This document shows positions 55,710 to 64,000 of a stretch of 64,000 bases of DNA, piece by piece (positions within the stretch are counted from its first letter, which is position 1; every line of letters begins with the position of its first letter). The notes beneath the pieces are model-generated. The model was not told the origin of the DNA. It was given only the letters and a program-made list of their open reading frames with translations, and made no database searches. Position numbers and translations under genes: made by a program. Origin of the DNA: Streptomyces sp. ICC1 (GTDB lineage Bacteria > Actinomycetota > Actinomycetes > Streptomycetales > Streptomycetaceae); the NCBI RefSeq assembly GCF_003287935.1, contig NZ_CP030287.1, positions 6,537,227 through 6,601,226 of the forward strand, given 5' to 3'.

Positions 55710-57095
55710 ATGCGCGCCGAGTCTTCGGCGGCAGCGCGGACGGGAGCCTTCGTCGCGGTCGCCGTCGCCCTGTTCTGCATCCAGCTCGACTTCTTCGCCC
55801 TCAACCTCGCCCTTCCCGGGATCTCCGAGGAACTCGGCGTCACGGTGTCGGCGGCGCAGTGGACCCTGTCCGCGTACATGCTCGCCATCGGCTGCTTCTT
55901 CATCGTCGGCGGCCGGGTGGGGGACGTCTTCGGGCGGCGGGGGACCCTGCTCGCCGGGACCGCCCTGTTCACGGCCGGTTCCGTGGGGTGCGCGCTGGCG
56001 CCCGGCCTCGGTCCCCTGGTGGCGGCCCGGATCGCCCAGGGCGTGGGCGCCGCGTTCGTCTTCCCGGTGGCCGTGTCCGTGATCACCAACACCTTTCCCG
56101 AGCAGACCCGCGCGAAGGCGCTGGGCGGCGTGTTCGGCGTCGCCAACATCGGGACCGCGCTCGGGCCCTTCGTGGGCGGAGGGTTCACCGAGGGGCCCGG
56201 CTGGCGCTGGATCTTCTGGCTGATGGCGCCGCTGGGCCTGATCTCGCTGCTCGTCGCCCTCGCCTACGTCCCGGACTCGCGCGACGTCTCGGCGCCGCGC
56301 GAGCTCGACCTCCTCGGCTGCGCCCTGATCGTGTGCGCCCTGGCCGCCCTCACCATGGCCGTGGAGCGCGGGGACGCCTGGGGCTGGGACAGCGCCCGCG
56401 TCCTGCTCCTGTTCGCGGGGGCCGTCGTGGCCGGCGGGCTGTTCCTCGTGCGGGAGCGGCTGGCCCGGCACCCGCTGATCGACCTGCGGCTGTTCCGCGA
56501 CGTCCCGTACGTCCTGGTGACCGCGATGGGCTCGCTCACGAACATGGGCTATGGCGTCACCGTCTTCCTCGCCACCCTCTACCTCCAGGGCGTGCGCGGG
56601 CTCTCGCCGCTGCTGGCCGGCACGGTCTTCCTGGCCCCGGCCCTGCTGGTGGCCCTCAGCGGGCCGCTCGGGGCGCGCCTGGGCCGGCACATGGCGCCGA
56701 CCACGGTGATGGCGCTGGCCGCGGCCGTCGCGGGCACGGGGATGTACGCGCTGGCCCAGGCGACCGCCTGGTGGCTGTACGTACCGGTGTTCGCGTGGTG
56801 CGGCCTGGGCCTGGGGCTTGGCTGGACCTACTCCAGCGTGGCGACCCAGCAGATCGTCGCGCCGGCCAGGGCGGGTGAGGCGTCGGGCGTACTGCTGACG
56901 TTCCTGGTCACGCTGGGCGCGATCGCGCTGGCCGGGACGGCCGCGGGGATCTCGGCGATGACGCCGCAGCGCTCGCCCGAGGAGGCCTACGACGCGATCC
57001 TGCGGCTGGGCGGGGTGGGCATCCTCGCCTCGGCGGTGGTCGTCATGGCCGTACGCCGCCTGGTCCGGCCCCGTCTTCGAGCCGGTCGTCCCTGA
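55710..57095 (+). CDS. MFS exporter (EmrB/QacA type)
   Basis: A 461-residue transporter with 12-14 hydrophobic segments. The motif A loop is GGRVGDVFGRRGTLL, and the antiporter motif appears as RIAQGVGAAFVFPV and GGVFGVANIGTALGP. It would export drugs or metabolites in exchange for protons. ATG 55710 follows GAGAGGAG. Its last 53 bases overlap the convergent phosphatase gene, so the two 3' ends share DNA. Confidence 0.85.
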   Translation: MRAESSAAARTGAFVAVAVALFCIQLDFFALNLALPGISEELGVTVSAAQWTLSAYMLAIGCFFIVGGRVGDVFGRRGTLLAGTALFTAGSVGCALAPGLGPLVAARIAQGVGAAFVFPVAVSVITNTFPEQTRAKALGGVFGVANIGTALGPFVGGGFTEGPGWRWIFWLMAPLGLISLLVALAYVPDSRDVSAPRELDLLGCALIVCALAALTMAVERGDAWGWDSARVLLLFAGAVVAGGLFLVRERLARHPLIDLRLFRDVPYVLVTAMGSLTNMGYGVTVFLATLYLQGVRGLSPLLAGTVFLAPALLVALSGPLGARLGRHMAPTTVMALAAAVAGTGMYALAQATAWWLYVPVFAWCGLGLGLGWTYSSVATQQIVAPARAGEASGVLLTFLVTLGAIALAGTAAGISAMTPQRSPEEAYDAILRLGGVGILASAVVVMAVRRLVRPRLRAGRP

Positions 57096-58272
57096 GCCGG
57101 TCGCCTTCGAGCCGGTCGCCTTCGAGCCGGTCCTCTTCGAGCCGGTCGACGAGGATGACCGCCACGTCGTCCGCCAAAGAGCCCCGGGTGTGGCGCAGCA
57201 GTCCCTCGCGCAGGCCCTCCAGGAAGTCCTGCCGGGTGTGGCCGCGCATCGTCTTCATGGCCTCGGGCAGGTCGAAGAAGGCGTTGTCCGCGTCCCGGGC
57301 CTCGATGACGCCGTCCGTGTGCAGCAGCATCCGGTCCCCCGGTGCGAAGGGATAGGTGTCCGGCCGCCCCGGAGGGCCGGTGATGAACTCCTCGAGGCCG
57401 AGCGGCGGCAGCGGGGTGGTGGGCACCAGGGACCGTACGGCGCCGTCGCACAGCAGCAGCGGGGGCGGATGGCCCCGGTTGATCACCACGACGTGGGGGC
57501 CGTCGGGGATCTGGACCACGAGCGCGGTGACGAAGGACTCCCGGAGGGCGTCGTCGGCGCCCTCCGGGCCCGCGCCCGCGCCCATGACGACGGCGTCCCG
57601 GCGCAGGGCCTCTCCGCAGTGGTTGACGACCTCCACCAGGTCGTCCTCGTAGTGCACCGCCTCCCGGAACGCGCCGAGCACGACCGCGGCGGCGCGTACC
57701 GCGGGCAGCCCCTTGCCCCGGACGTCCCCGACGATCATCCGGACCCCGTACCGGGTCTGGACCGCGTCGTACAGGTCTCCGCCGATCTGCGCGCCCGTCT
57801 CGGCCGCCAGGTACATGCTGGCCGCCCGCACGGAGCCCAGCCGGGCCGGTACGGGCCGCAGCAGGACCTCCTGGGCGGCCACGGCGATGCGGCGGATCTG
57901 GTTGAGCTCGTTCTCCCGGCGGGTGCGCGCCGCGCGGCTCGTGATGACGCTGGCCACGGACACCAGGAACAGGGCGACGAAGTTCGTGTAGACCTGCTGG
58001 CCGCCCCAGGCGTGGTTGTGGGTGGCGGTGGTCACGCTGACGCCGACGGCCACCCCCGCGGCCGCGAGCGTGCCCGTGGGACCCATCGTCACGGCCGCCA
58101 GAGCGGGTGTCGCGACCAACAGGGGGCCGGTGTACACGACGTGCGCGGGAGTGAGCTCGATGAGGAGCACCAGCAGGGCGAGCGCGAAGGGCAAGCACAC
58201 CGCGAGCGTGAAAAGGACCTGGTGGTGACCGCCGGCTCCCGGTCCCGGGGGCGAGCGCAAGGGCGCCCTCAT
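57043..58272 (-). CDS. SpoIIE-type PP2C phosphatase with N-terminal membrane helices
   Basis: A 409-residue protein. Residues about 15-110 contain three to four hydrophobic helices (LFTLAVCLPFALALLVLLIE, TGPLLVATPALAAVTMG, FVALFLVSVASVITS), and residues about 150-380 are the PP2C domain. Metal and catalytic motifs are QIGGDLYDA, GDVRGKGLPA, HTDGVIEARD and SLADDVAVILV. Such enzymes dephosphorylate anti-anti-sigma proteins in partner-switching stress signalling. The C-terminal tail is a run of DRLEGD repeats encoded by a tandem repeat, in the DNA shared with the MFS gene. Confidence 0.85.
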   Translation of the reverse strand: MRAPLRSPPGPGAGGHHQVLFTLAVCLPFALALLVLLIELTPAHVVYTGPLLVATPALAAVTMGPTGTLAAAGVAVGVSVTTATHNHAWGGQQVYTNFVALFLVSVASVITSRAARTRRENELNQIRRIAVAAQEVLLRPVPARLGSVRAASMYLAAETGAQIGGDLYDAVQTRYGVRMIVGDVRGKGLPAVRAAAVVLGAFREAVHYEDDLVEVVNHCGEALRRDAVVMGAGAGPEGADDALRESFVTALVVQIPDGPHVVVINRGHPPPLLLCDGAVRSLVPTTPLPPLGLEEFITGPPGRPDTYPFAPGDRMLLHTDGVIEARDADNAFFDLPEAMKTMRGHTRQDFLEGLREGLLRHTRGSLADDVAVILVDRLEEDRLEGDRLEGDRLRDDRLEDGAGPGGVRP

Positions 58273-58428
58273 GAGTACAGCCTGCCTCGCCCGGACCCGC
58301 GGCCGCCACTCCTGTCCGTCCGTCCCCTGGGGGTGTCTTCCCGGCCCGAGCGGCCCGGCCTGCGCCGGAGCGGGTAGGGATGCGCAAACGGCGGGCCGGC
58401 CCGCCGCCCCGCGAGTCTGGAGCGCCGC

Positions 58429-59370
58429 ATGCCCGTGAGCACCGACCCCGCGGAGGTTCCCCGGGTCTCCCGTGCGGAATTCGACGCCCTCTTCGCCTCG
58501 GTCCGTACGTGGGGCCGGTGGACCCCGGCCGACCGGGGCGCCTGGAACCGGGTCACCCCCGACCACGTACGGCGGGCCGCGGCCCTGGTCCGGGACGGTA
58601 CGGCGGTGCCCCTCGGGCTGCCCTGGAACACCCGGCCCGGCCCCGACAACGCCAAGCCCGCCCTGCACTACATGTCCGACCTCGGCGATGTGGAGCCTCC
58701 GGAACCGGCCACCCACAAGGACTTCCTCGGCGTCGACTACCACGGCAAGGCCGTCAGCCACCTGGACGCGCTGTCGCACATCGCCTACCGGGGGCTGCTC
58801 TACGGGGGCCGCCCGGCGCGCGAGGCCATCGGCTCCGGCGGGGCCCGCTTCGGCTCGGTGGCGGCGCTGGGCCCGCTCGTGACCAGGGGCGTCCTCCTCG
58901 ACCTGCCCGCCGTCCTCGGGGTGGACTGGCTGGAGCCCGGGCACGCGGTCCGCGCCCGCGACGTGATCGACGCCGAGCGCGCGCTCGGCGTCCGGATCGA
59001 CGAGGGATGCGCCGTGCTGCTGCGCTCCGGCCGGTTCAGGCGCCGGCGCGAACTGGGCCCCTGGGACGTCGACGCGGCGAGCGCGGGCTTCCACGTGGAC
59101 GCGATGCCGCTGCTGGCCGAGCGTGCGATCAGCCTGCTCGGCGCGGACGGGGACAGCGACGTCCGGCCGTCCCCGGTCGAGGGCCTCCACTCCCCGGTCC
59201 ACGCCCTCGCCATCGCGGCCATGGGGGTGCCGCTGCTGGACAACCTGGACCTGGAGGCGCTGGCCGCCGCGTGCGCGCACGCCGGGCGCCACGAGTTCAT
59301 GATCGTCGTGACACCCCTGAACGTTCCCGGCGGGACGGGATCGCCGGTCAGTCCGGTCGCTCTCCTGTGA
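58429..59370 (+). CDS. Cyclase-family metal hydrolase (kynurenine-formamidase fold)
   Basis: A 313-residue protein of the cyclase superfamily. The metal site SHLDALSHI lies near residue 104, and a later conserved stretch (GLHSPVHALAIAAMGVPLLDNLDLE) closes the active site. The usual HxGTHxDxPxH is shortened here to HxDxxxH, so the metal site is degenerate but ligands remain. Enzymes of this family open amide or ester rings, for example N-formylkynurenine. It is separated from the 907-aa sensor by 88 bases. The substrate is unknown. Confidence 0.75.
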   Translation: MPVSTDPAEVPRVSRAEFDALFASVRTWGRWTPADRGAWNRVTPDHVRRAAALVRDGTAVPLGLPWNTRPGPDNAKPALHYMSDLGDVEPPEPATHKDFLGVDYHGKAVSHLDALSHIAYRGLLYGGRPAREAIGSGGARFGSVAALGPLVTRGVLLDLPAVLGVDWLEPGHAVRARDVIDAERALGVRIDEGCAVLLRSGRFRRRRELGPWDVDAASAGFHVDAMPLLAERAISLLGADGDSDVRPSPVEGLHSPVHALAIAAMGVPLLDNLDLEALAAACAHAGRHEFMIVVTPLNVPGGTGSPVSPVALL

Positions 59371-59458
59371 AGCATCAAATCCCCAGGAATATACTCAAAG
59401 CACACTGATTCAACTTTCGTCCCGGGACGGCCGAGCGCGGCATCGGCAAGGGGAAGTG

Positions 59459-62182
59459 ATGCAGATGGGGGTCACGGGAGAGCAGATCGGCCCCGCACGC
59501 TCCCGTGAGCGGTTCCTGGGGGGCGAGCCGGTCGAGGCCGGCGTGCGCGGCCCGATCCTGAACTCCTGGCGGCGCTGCCGGCTGCTGGGCCTGTCACCGG
59601 ACGGGGCCGAGCTGCCCTACCGGGACGACTTCGATCCGGACAGCCGGCTCGTACGGGCCGCCGGACCCGTCCTCGACGCACTGCAGTCCCGGTTCTCCGA
59701 CAGCCAGATGAACATCTCGGTCACCGACGCGAACGGCACGGTGCTCCAACGCCGCTTCGGCGAGGCCTCCCTGGCCCGCAGCCTGCCCCCCATCCAGAGC
59801 GTGCCCGGCTTCGTCTTCGCCGAGCGCTTCGCCGGGACCAACGGCATCGGCCTCGCGCTGGCCGAACGCGGCCCCATCCAGGTCTTCGGCGCGGAGCACT
59901 TCGCCGAACGCGCCCAGTCGAACGCCTGCTGCGCCGTACCCATCCGCGACCAGCTCAGCGGGCACATCGCGGGCGTGCTCTGCTTCGGCTACCCGCACAC
60001 CTACGAGCACCCGGCCCTCGCCGTCCTGCTCCGCCGGGCGGCCGGGACGATCGAGCGGCGGATGACGGAGCAGAGCTCGCGGCGCGAGCGCGAGCTGCTG
60101 CGGGCGTACCTGGACGCCGGGCCGGACGGACCGGGGGGCCCGACCGGCAGGGAGGGACTGACCGGTCCGGAGGGACCGACCGGCAGGGAGGGACTGACCG
60201 GTCCGGAGGGACCGACCGGGCTGCGGGAGCCGACCGGTCCCGCGCTGGATCCGCGCGATCAGACGATCCTCAAGGACCGGGCGAGCGAGCTGATCTCCTC
60301 GTTCCGGCGGGCCGTCGTCGACGTGGCACTCCCCCACGGCCGAGGGGCCACCTTGCTGAGCCACCCGGTGACGAGCCGCTCCGGGGTGGCGGGCATGGTC
60401 GTCGAGGCCGTGCTCAACAACGACGGGCCACCGGCGCCCACAACCGCGCAGCGGCCCGCCGCGGTCCGCGGACTGGTCCTGGTGGGCGAGCCGGAGGTCG
60501 GGAAGTACGCCGTCGAGGCGCGGCGCCGCCTGGAGCTGCTGGCCGAGGCCAGCACCCGTATCGGCACCACCCTGGACGTGGGCCGCACCGCCCACGAGCT
60601 CGCCGAGATGGCCGTCCCGGCCCTGGCCGACTACGTCACCGTCGACCTGCCCGAGGCCGTACTGCGCGGCGACGACCCCGCCGGTCCCGGGACGGACCTG
60701 TACCGGACGGTGGTCCACGGCATCCGCGACGACTGCCCCTTCTACCCGGCGGGTCAGCACGTACGGCTGGGCGCCGCTAATCCCGTCATGCGCTGCCTGA
60801 CCGAGAGCCGCACGTTCCTGGAACCCGAGCTGGGGTCCGCGGCCGGCTGGATCGCGCAGGACCCCGATCGCGCCCGCCGGATCATGGCGCGCGGCGTGCA
60901 CTCCCTGATCGCCGTGCCGCTGCTGGCCCGCGGCGTCCTGCTGGGCATCGCGAGCTTCTACCGCGCGCAGGACCCCGCCCCGTACGCGGACGACGACAGC
61001 CGGCTGGCCCAAGAGCTCGCGGCCCGCGCCGCCCTGTGCATCGACAACGCCCGCCGCTACACCCGGGAGCACACCCTGGCCCTGGCGCTCCAGCGCAGCC
61101 TGCTCCCCCGCGGCCTGCCCGAGCAGGACGCCGTCGAGGTCGCTCACCGCTATCTGCCCGCCGAGTCCGGAGTGGGCGGCGACTGGTTCGACGTCATCCC
61201 CCTGTCCGGCGCCCGCGTCGCGCTCCTCGTGGGCGACGTCGTCGGCCACGGGCTGCACGCCGCCGCCACAATGGGGCGGCTGCGGACCGCGGCGCGCAAC
61301 TTCGCCGAACTGGAACTCGCCCCCGACGAACTCCTCACCCACCTGGACAACCTCCTGGTGCGTCTGGACCGGGAGGAGGGGGACGACCACGCCACCGGCA
61401 GCACCGGCATCGCCGGCGCCACCTGCCTGTACGCCGTCTACGACCCCACCTCGCGGCAGTGCGCCATGGCCCGGGCCGGCCACCTCCCGCCCGCCCTGGT
61501 CCATCCGGACGGCACCGCGAGCTTCCCCGACCTGCCCGCGGGCCCCCCGCTGGGCCTGGGCGGCCTGCCCTTCGAGACGGCCGAGATCACGCTCCCCCGG
61601 GACAGCACCCTCGTGCTCTACACCGACGGGCTCGTCGAGGACCGCCACCGCGACATCGACGTGGCCCTCGACCGGCTGCGGCGCACCCTGGCCCACCCGG
61701 GCCGGAGCCCCGAGGAGACCTGTCAGGCGGTCATGCACGCCATGGCTCCCGAGCACCCCTCCGACGACATCGCCCTGCTCGTCGCCCGCACCCGCACCCT
61801 GCCCGCCGACCGGATCGCGGTCTGGGACCTGCCGGCCGACCCCGAGCGGGTGTCCGCGCTGCGCGCCGCCGCCACGCGCCGGCTGGCCGACTGGGGGCTG
61901 GACGAGCTCGCGTTCGCCGCCGAGCTGGTGCTGAGCGAGCTGGTCACCAACGCCATCCGCTACGGCACCGAGCCGATCCAGGTCCGCCTGATCCACGACC
62001 GCGCGCTGATCTGCGAGGTGTCCGACGGCAGCAGTACCGCCCCGCACCTGCGGCGGGCGGCCACCACGGACGAGGGCGGGCGCGGCCTGTTCCTCGTGGC
62101 ACAGCTGGCCCAGTCCTGGGGTGCCCGCTACACGCCCCGCGGCAAGGTCATCTGGGCCGAATGCGCCCTGGACGCGGCATAG
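59459..62182 (+). CDS. GAF-PP2C-HATPase partner-switching protein with collagen-like linker
   Basis: A 907-residue soluble protein. The N-terminus (RERFLGGEPVEAGVRGPILN) and the region to residue 195 resemble the GAF domain of AcoR-type regulators. A Gly-X-Y linker follows at about residues 225-262 (GREGLTGPEGPT twice). A second GAF is at about 360-530, then a SpoIIE phosphatase domain (GGDWFDVIPL, GDVVGHGLHAA, LYTDGLVEDR, HPSDDIALLV). The C-terminal HATPase kinase has N box ELVTNAIRYG and G box GGRGLFLVAQ. It can both phosphorylate and dephosphorylate anti-sigma partners in response to a GAF ligand. ATG 59459 follows AAGGGGAA. Confidence 0.88.
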   Translation: MQMGVTGEQIGPARSRERFLGGEPVEAGVRGPILNSWRRCRLLGLSPDGAELPYRDDFDPDSRLVRAAGPVLDALQSRFSDSQMNISVTDANGTVLQRRFGEASLARSLPPIQSVPGFVFAERFAGTNGIGLALAERGPIQVFGAEHFAERAQSNACCAVPIRDQLSGHIAGVLCFGYPHTYEHPALAVLLRRAAGTIERRMTEQSSRRERELLRAYLDAGPDGPGGPTGREGLTGPEGPTGREGLTGPEGPTGLREPTGPALDPRDQTILKDRASELISSFRRAVVDVALPHGRGATLLSHPVTSRSGVAGMVVEAVLNNDGPPAPTTAQRPAAVRGLVLVGEPEVGKYAVEARRRLELLAEASTRIGTTLDVGRTAHELAEMAVPALADYVTVDLPEAVLRGDDPAGPGTDLYRTVVHGIRDDCPFYPAGQHVRLGAANPVMRCLTESRTFLEPELGSAAGWIAQDPDRARRIMARGVHSLIAVPLLARGVLLGIASFYRAQDPAPYADDDSRLAQELAARAALCIDNARRYTREHTLALALQRSLLPRGLPEQDAVEVAHRYLPAESGVGGDWFDVIPLSGARVALLVGDVVGHGLHAAATMGRLRTAARNFAELELAPDELLTHLDNLLVRLDREEGDDHATGSTGIAGATCLYAVYDPTSRQCAMARAGHLPPALVHPDGTASFPDLPAGPPLGLGGLPFETAEITLPRDSTLVLYTDGLVEDRHRDIDVALDRLRRTLAHPGRSPEETCQAVMHAMAPEHPSDDIALLVARTRTLPADRIAVWDLPADPERVSALRAAATRRLADWGLDELAFAAELVLSELVTNAIRYGTEPIQVRLIHDRALICEVSDGSSTAPHLRRAATTDEGGRGLFLVAQLAQSWGARYTPRGKVIWAECALDAA
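60140..60211. repeat. 36-bp coding tandem repeat
   Basis: Two identical 36-base units (60140-60175 and 60176-60211) encode the collagen-like GREGLTGPEGPT peptide twice in the GAF-PP2C protein. Confidence 0.9.
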
Positions 62183-62279
62183 GGTCCGTCATGCACGCAA
62201 TTGCACCGTGACTGCCAGTAGCATCCTGCCTGTCCCACCCTCCGAGAGGGGGATCCGAGGTCAGCCCCGGAGACGTCCC

Positions 62280-63914
62280 GTGCATGACGCCCATGACACT
62301 TCCGACACCTCGGCGAGCGGCCGCCCCTGGCCCTCCGGCGGGCCCTCCGGCGGGCCTTCCGGCGGGGAGCCGCTCGTCCGGATGCGCGGTCTCGGCAAGC
62401 GGTTCGGCGGCACCGTGGCGCTGGACGCGGTCAGCCTCGACCTCCACCGCGGCAGCGTGCTCGCCCTCCTCGGTCCCAACGGCGCCGGGAAGTCCACGCT
62501 CATCAAGGTGCTCGCCGGTGTCCAGCGGGAGGACGAGGGCGAGGTGACGGTGGACGGGCACCCGCTCCGTTCCGAAGCCGCCTCCGGAAAGATGTCCTTC
62601 ATCCACCAGGACCTCGGCCTCATCGAGTGGATGACGGTCGCCGAGAACATCGCCCTGGGGACCGGCTACCCCCGGCGCCACGGTCTGATCTCCTGGCGCC
62701 GGACCCGGGAGCGCTGCGACGAGGCCCTGCGGACCGTCGCCGGACACCTGGACGCCGACGCCCGGATCGCGGACCTGGCACCCGCCGAACGCTCCCTCGT
62801 CGCGATCGCCCGCGCGCTCGCACGCCGGGCCGAACTCCTCGTCCTCGACGAGCCGACCGCCACGCTCCCCGCCGCGGACTGCGCCCGGCTCTTCGACGTC
62901 CTGCACACCCTGCGCGACCGGGGACACGCCGTCCTGTACGTGAGCCACCGGCTCGACGAGGTGTACCGGGTCGCCGACACGTTCGCCGTCCTGCGCGACG
63001 GACGCCTCGTCAGCTCGGGGCCGCTCGCCGGGTACGGCCCCGCCCGTCTGGTCCGCGACATCGCGGGCGGTCCGCCGGCCCGGCGCGGGCCCGCCGCCGC
63101 GGTGACCGCGGGCCGCACGGCCTCCGGCCGTCCGGTCTCCGGCCGCCCGGCCGCCGGAGGGCCTCCCGTACTGCGCCTCGACGCCGTGACGACGCGGCGC
63201 ACCGGGCCCGTCAGCCTGGATCTGGCGCCCGGAGAGATCCTCGGCATGGTCGGGCTGACCGGCGCCGGCCACATGCACCTGGGCCGCGCCCTGGCCGGCG
63301 CGCTGCCGATGCTCGGCGGCCGGGCCCTGCTCGACGGGCGTCCGTACCGTCCGCGCACCACGGCCGACGCCCTGAACCGGGGGGTGGGCCTCGTACCCGC
63401 CAACCGCCAGGAGGAGGGCTGCGCCCCCGATCTGACGGTCCGGGAGAACCTCCTGGCCAACCCCCGGGCCGCCGGTGTGCCGGCCTGGAGCTGGCTCGCT
63501 CCCCGGCGGGAGCGGCGCGAGGCCGACGCCCTGATCGAACGGTTCTCGGTGCGCCCCCGCGACAGCGAGGCGGCCCTGGCCACCCTGTCCGGAGGCCATC
63601 AGCAGAAGGTCGTCCTCGGCCGGGCGCTGCGCGGGCGGCTGCGACTGCTGATCCTGGAAGAGCCGACGGCGAGCGTGGACGTCGGCGCCAAGGCGTCGAT
63701 CCACCGGCTGCTCGACGAGGCCGCGGCCGAGGGCTTGGCGGTCCTGCTGGTGTCCACCGACTTCGAGGAGGTCGCGGACCTCTGTCACCGCGCGCTGGTC
63801 CTCGTCCGCGGATCGGTGGCGGCCGAACTGTCGGGCGCCGCCCTGACGCCCGCCGAGCTCACCCGCGCCGCCTCGGCCATGCCCGCGATCACCGGAAGCA
63901 CGACGGACCGGTGA
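62280..63914 (+). CDS. Sugar-type ABC transporter ATPase (two fused ATPase domains)
   Basis: A 544-residue protein of the RbsA/MglA type. The first ATPase has GPNGAGKST, the degenerate signature LAPAERSLVAIA and Walker B LLVLDEPTATL. The second has a weak P-loop (GLTGAGHMHLG) as usual for this family, LSGGHQQKVVLGRAL and ILEEPTASVDVG. It would energise uptake of a sugar or nucleoside. GTG 62280 follows GGAG; an N-terminal Gly/Ser-rich stretch precedes the ATPase. It overlaps the permease start (GTGA) by 4 bases. No solute-binding protein is seen upstream in the window. Confidence 0.88.
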   Translation: MHDAHDTSDTSASGRPWPSGGPSGGPSGGEPLVRMRGLGKRFGGTVALDAVSLDLHRGSVLALLGPNGAGKSTLIKVLAGVQREDEGEVTVDGHPLRSEAASGKMSFIHQDLGLIEWMTVAENIALGTGYPRRHGLISWRRTRERCDEALRTVAGHLDADARIADLAPAERSLVAIARALARRAELLVLDEPTATLPAADCARLFDVLHTLRDRGHAVLYVSHRLDEVYRVADTFAVLRDGRLVSSGPLAGYGPARLVRDIAGGPPARRGPAAAVTAGRTASGRPVSGRPAAGGPPVLRLDAVTTRRTGPVSLDLAPGEILGMVGLTGAGHMHLGRALAGALPMLGGRALLDGRPYRPRTTADALNRGVGLVPANRQEEGCAPDLTVRENLLANPRAAGVPAWSWLAPRRERREADALIERFSVRPRDSEAALATLSGGHQQKVVLGRALRGRLRLLILEEPTASVDVGAKASIHRLLDEAAAEGLAVLLVSTDFEEVADLCHRALVLVRGSVAAELSGAALTPAELTRAASAMPAITGSTTDR

Positions 63915-64000
63915 CCTCCTGGTCCCCGCGGGGGCACCTCATCGGGCACTACGGCCTGCCGGCCCTGACCGCCCTGCTCTTCGTGGCGTTCTCCATCGCC
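63911..64000 (+). CDS. ABC permease, N-terminal part (runs off window)
   Basis: GTG 63911 overlaps the ATPase stop by 4 bases. The first 30 residues include a hydrophobic segment (GLPALTALLFVAFSIA), which fits the first helix of a sugar ABC permease of the RbsC type. The gene continues past the right edge. Confidence 0.7.
   Translation, partial: MTSWSPRGHLIGHYGLPALTALLFVAFSIA

Overview
The window is high-GC actinobacterial DNA and fits Streptomyces: third-position GC bias is extreme throughout. Family-level markers include a WhiB protein, a DUF317 protein, a tmk gene fused to a transporter-like domain, a topA with a Lys/Ala tail, an LAXTG sorting signal, and a SpoIIE/GAF/HATPase switch protein. 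Identities come from reading motifs, not from database searches.

Layout. (1) 1-15.5 kb is core-like: the 3' end of an SCO0854-like gene, a DEDDh exonuclease, a small zinc-ribbon protein, a HAD phosphatase, a divergent Lrp/AsnC regulator with an SMP-30 lactonase-like gene, tRNA-Thr(CGT), a secreted tripeptidyl aminopeptidase, holB, tmk and topA. (2) 15.88-16.33 kb is a broken junction. A 34-nt stretch matches the Nextera transposase adapter at 31 of 34 positions. It is followed directly by scraps of a kynA-kynU operon and then by the 3' end of an LAXTG surface-protein gene, so this join is most likely an assembly artefact. (3) About 16.4-29.7 kb is an accessory island of plasmid/mobilizable-element type: hypothetical genes, a DUF317 gene, a Cys-rich protein, two lipoprotein/zinc-type small proteins, a relaxase with a MobC-like partner, a DUF2637 membrane protein whose linker DNA carries 27 copies of GGGGACCG/CGGTCCCC, a WhiB protein and a TnpB fragment lacking its RuvC half. 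No integrase or attachment sites are visible. The island ends against a 5'-truncated hydrolase.

(4) 30-42 kb holds a pentapeptide-repeat membrane protein and then a degradation module: acyl-CoA dehydrogenase (two fused domains), SCPx-type thiolase, amidohydrolase, cytochrome P450, receiver-like protein, MaoC hydratase, zinc alcohol dehydrogenase and a 17beta-HSD4-type SDR. Two promoters in this module carry sites that fit the KstR operator TNNAACNNGTTNNA, and the same two intergenic regions share a second palindrome, CTGAC-N5-GTCAG. Together the enzymes can oxidise a substrate terminally and run one full beta-oxidation turn, as in sterol side-chain catabolism. (5) 42-64 kb holds regulator/transporter pairs (TetR-MFS, MarR-MMPL), an epoxide hydrolase homologue that lacks its nucleophile and catalytic His, a WYL regulator, an ABC1 kinase, a POT transporter, several gene wrecks (ornithine cyclodeaminase tail, CydC ATPase tail, a small secreted protein with an internal stop), two SpoIIE-type phosphatases, a cyclase-family hydrolase, and the start of a sugar-type ABC operon running off the right edge.
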